A DNA stretch of 64,000 nucleotides. It comes from Cephalotus follicularis (taxonomy: Eukaryota > Streptophyta > Magnoliopsida > Oxalidales > Cephalotaceae). Of this stretch, positions 63,074-64,000 are shown piece after piece. The first letter of the stretch is position 1. Each line of letters begins with the position of its first letter. The translations under genes were made by a program, and so were the position numbers. The notes under the pieces are model-generated. The model was not told where the DNA came from. It saw only the letters and a list, made by a program, of their open reading frames with translations, and did not search any database. The stretch is taken from assembly GCA_001972305.1 (NCBI GenBank), contig BDDD01000126.1, positions 1 through 64,000 on the forward strand. The letters run 5' to 3'.

Positions 63074-64000
63074 ATCATTAGGGTTTATGTCAAATGTTAC
63101 ACATTGGAGAGAGGCGGCGATGAAAGTGTGATTTTATATTATAGCACTAAAAATAGAAAAGAAAAAAGAGTAAATGGAAGACAACTGGATTTTAATATCA
63201 TTTATTTGTTATTATCCTTTGATGTGATGTCATTTATTATTTTTCTTCACGACTATGAAAATGAATCATTATGACGTGGAACGGGACAAATATGATGATG
63301 ACGCGTGCGTTTCCTTCTTTTCGAGTTGGCTGATCTGTTCGCCACCCATTTTTTAGATTGTGATGATACAATGCAAATAATGCATTAATAACTTACGAAG
63401 TGTTACCTAACAAACAGAATAAAAAATAAATATAATTGATATATAATTATTATTTTTTATTTGATATATAGTACATCATGTGTTATATATATGTTGATAA
63501 CTTATTTTTTTCAAAAGCTATAGCTCATTGAATTAAATTACAAGTTGAGATAATTAAATGATTAAAAATAAAGTTTAAGGGTTTGTTCGGTATTATTACG
63601 AGCTTCACCAAAGTATCGTGTGAAAGTACGGTGTGAAATTATTGTGAATAAAAGTATTATGAGTAAAAATATATGTGACAAAACTGAAAACGTTTTGTAA
63701 ATTTAACGACCGAAATTACTTATGCGAACAAAAGCAGTAAATATGTGTTTATTAAATATATTTTTGAAACTATTACATATATGAAATGACTCAAATATGG
63801 ACATACAAGAGATTTGATAATGAAAAGTCAAGTAATGCTACTATGTTAATGAAGGAGATGAGAGTATATTGGTCTTAAATTATTGTATTAAATACATAAA
63901 GATATAAACCCATAAAAAGCACTTTCCCAACTAATATTTTTTGGTTTAGTGGAAAAGTGCTTTTCTGTAGTTAAAAATAAAAAGCGCTCTTACTTAACTG
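63074..64000. other. AT-rich right end of the window
   Basis: No gene. GGGTTTGTTCGGTATT near 63580 resembles the end of a hAT-type MITE that would continue beyond the window. The 43-base repeat shared with 51908-51950 is at 63325-63367. Confidence 0.45.

Overview
The window is nuclear DNA of a flowering plant, most likely a eudicot. Genes are split by GT-AG introns, intergenic DNA is AT-rich, and plant-specific families are present (cellulose synthase-like E, CAR-type C2 proteins, plant hAT, MULE, CACTA, Copia and Gypsy elements). I cannot name the species. About three quarters of the window is transposon-derived, and most insertions can be bounded exactly by their target-site duplications (TSDs).

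Layout. (1) 281-10236 is copy A of a segmental duplication carrying a cytosolic acetoacetyl-CoA thiolase gene (minus strand, exons 334-4240). Its upstream flank holds a Copia retrotransposon (4511-9817, TSD ATTTC). (2) 10255-10872 is the 3' tail of a Gypsy element. (3) 11494-17415 is a hAT transposon (TSD CCTAATAC) with an intact 388-codon accessory gene on plus and a decayed transposase on minus. (4) 17850-22851 is an eight-exon CslE gene, complete except for one in-frame stop in exon 1. (5) 23185-33012 is a leftover piece of a second CslE exon, split by a hAT element (23220-32919, TSD ATTGAAAG). That hAT is itself split by a nearly intact Mutator-like element (26515-32807, TSD AAAAAAATA) carrying a transposase and a GRF zinc-finger gene. 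(6) 34441-49166 is copy B of the thiolase duplication (gene 33596-38396, complete 3' end but a 1-base frameshift in exon 2). Its flank is split by a 10-kb Gypsy-type element (38988-49011, TSD AAATT). That element lacks pol, carries an antisense gene set, and has itself been hit by two retrotransposons that survive as solo LTRs (TSDs CCATG and CCCCT). (7) 49915-51164 is an intact three-exon CAR-type C2-domain gene. (8) 52296-53113 is a solo Gypsy LTR, 53823-58501 an internally deleted CACTA element, 58588-59150 a foldback element and 61460-62048 a non-autonomous hAT (TSD CTCAAAAC). The rest is AT-rich DNA with one weak hypothetical exon at 62853-63073.

Function. The host genes serve unrelated processes: thiolase starts the mevalonate pathway, CslE is a Golgi/ER glycan synthase, and CAR proteins link calcium, membranes and abscisic-acid receptors. 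The main content is history. The two thiolase copies have complementary lesions, and each is the empty site for the other's retrotransposon. Their gene bodies are far more alike than their flanks or than the LTRs of the element inserted between them, which points to recent gene conversion. The most unusual coding content is the two-gene hAT with a duplicated C-terminal module on the opposite strand, the MULE with a convergent GRF-finger gene, and the pol-less Gypsy element with a multi-exon antisense gene.
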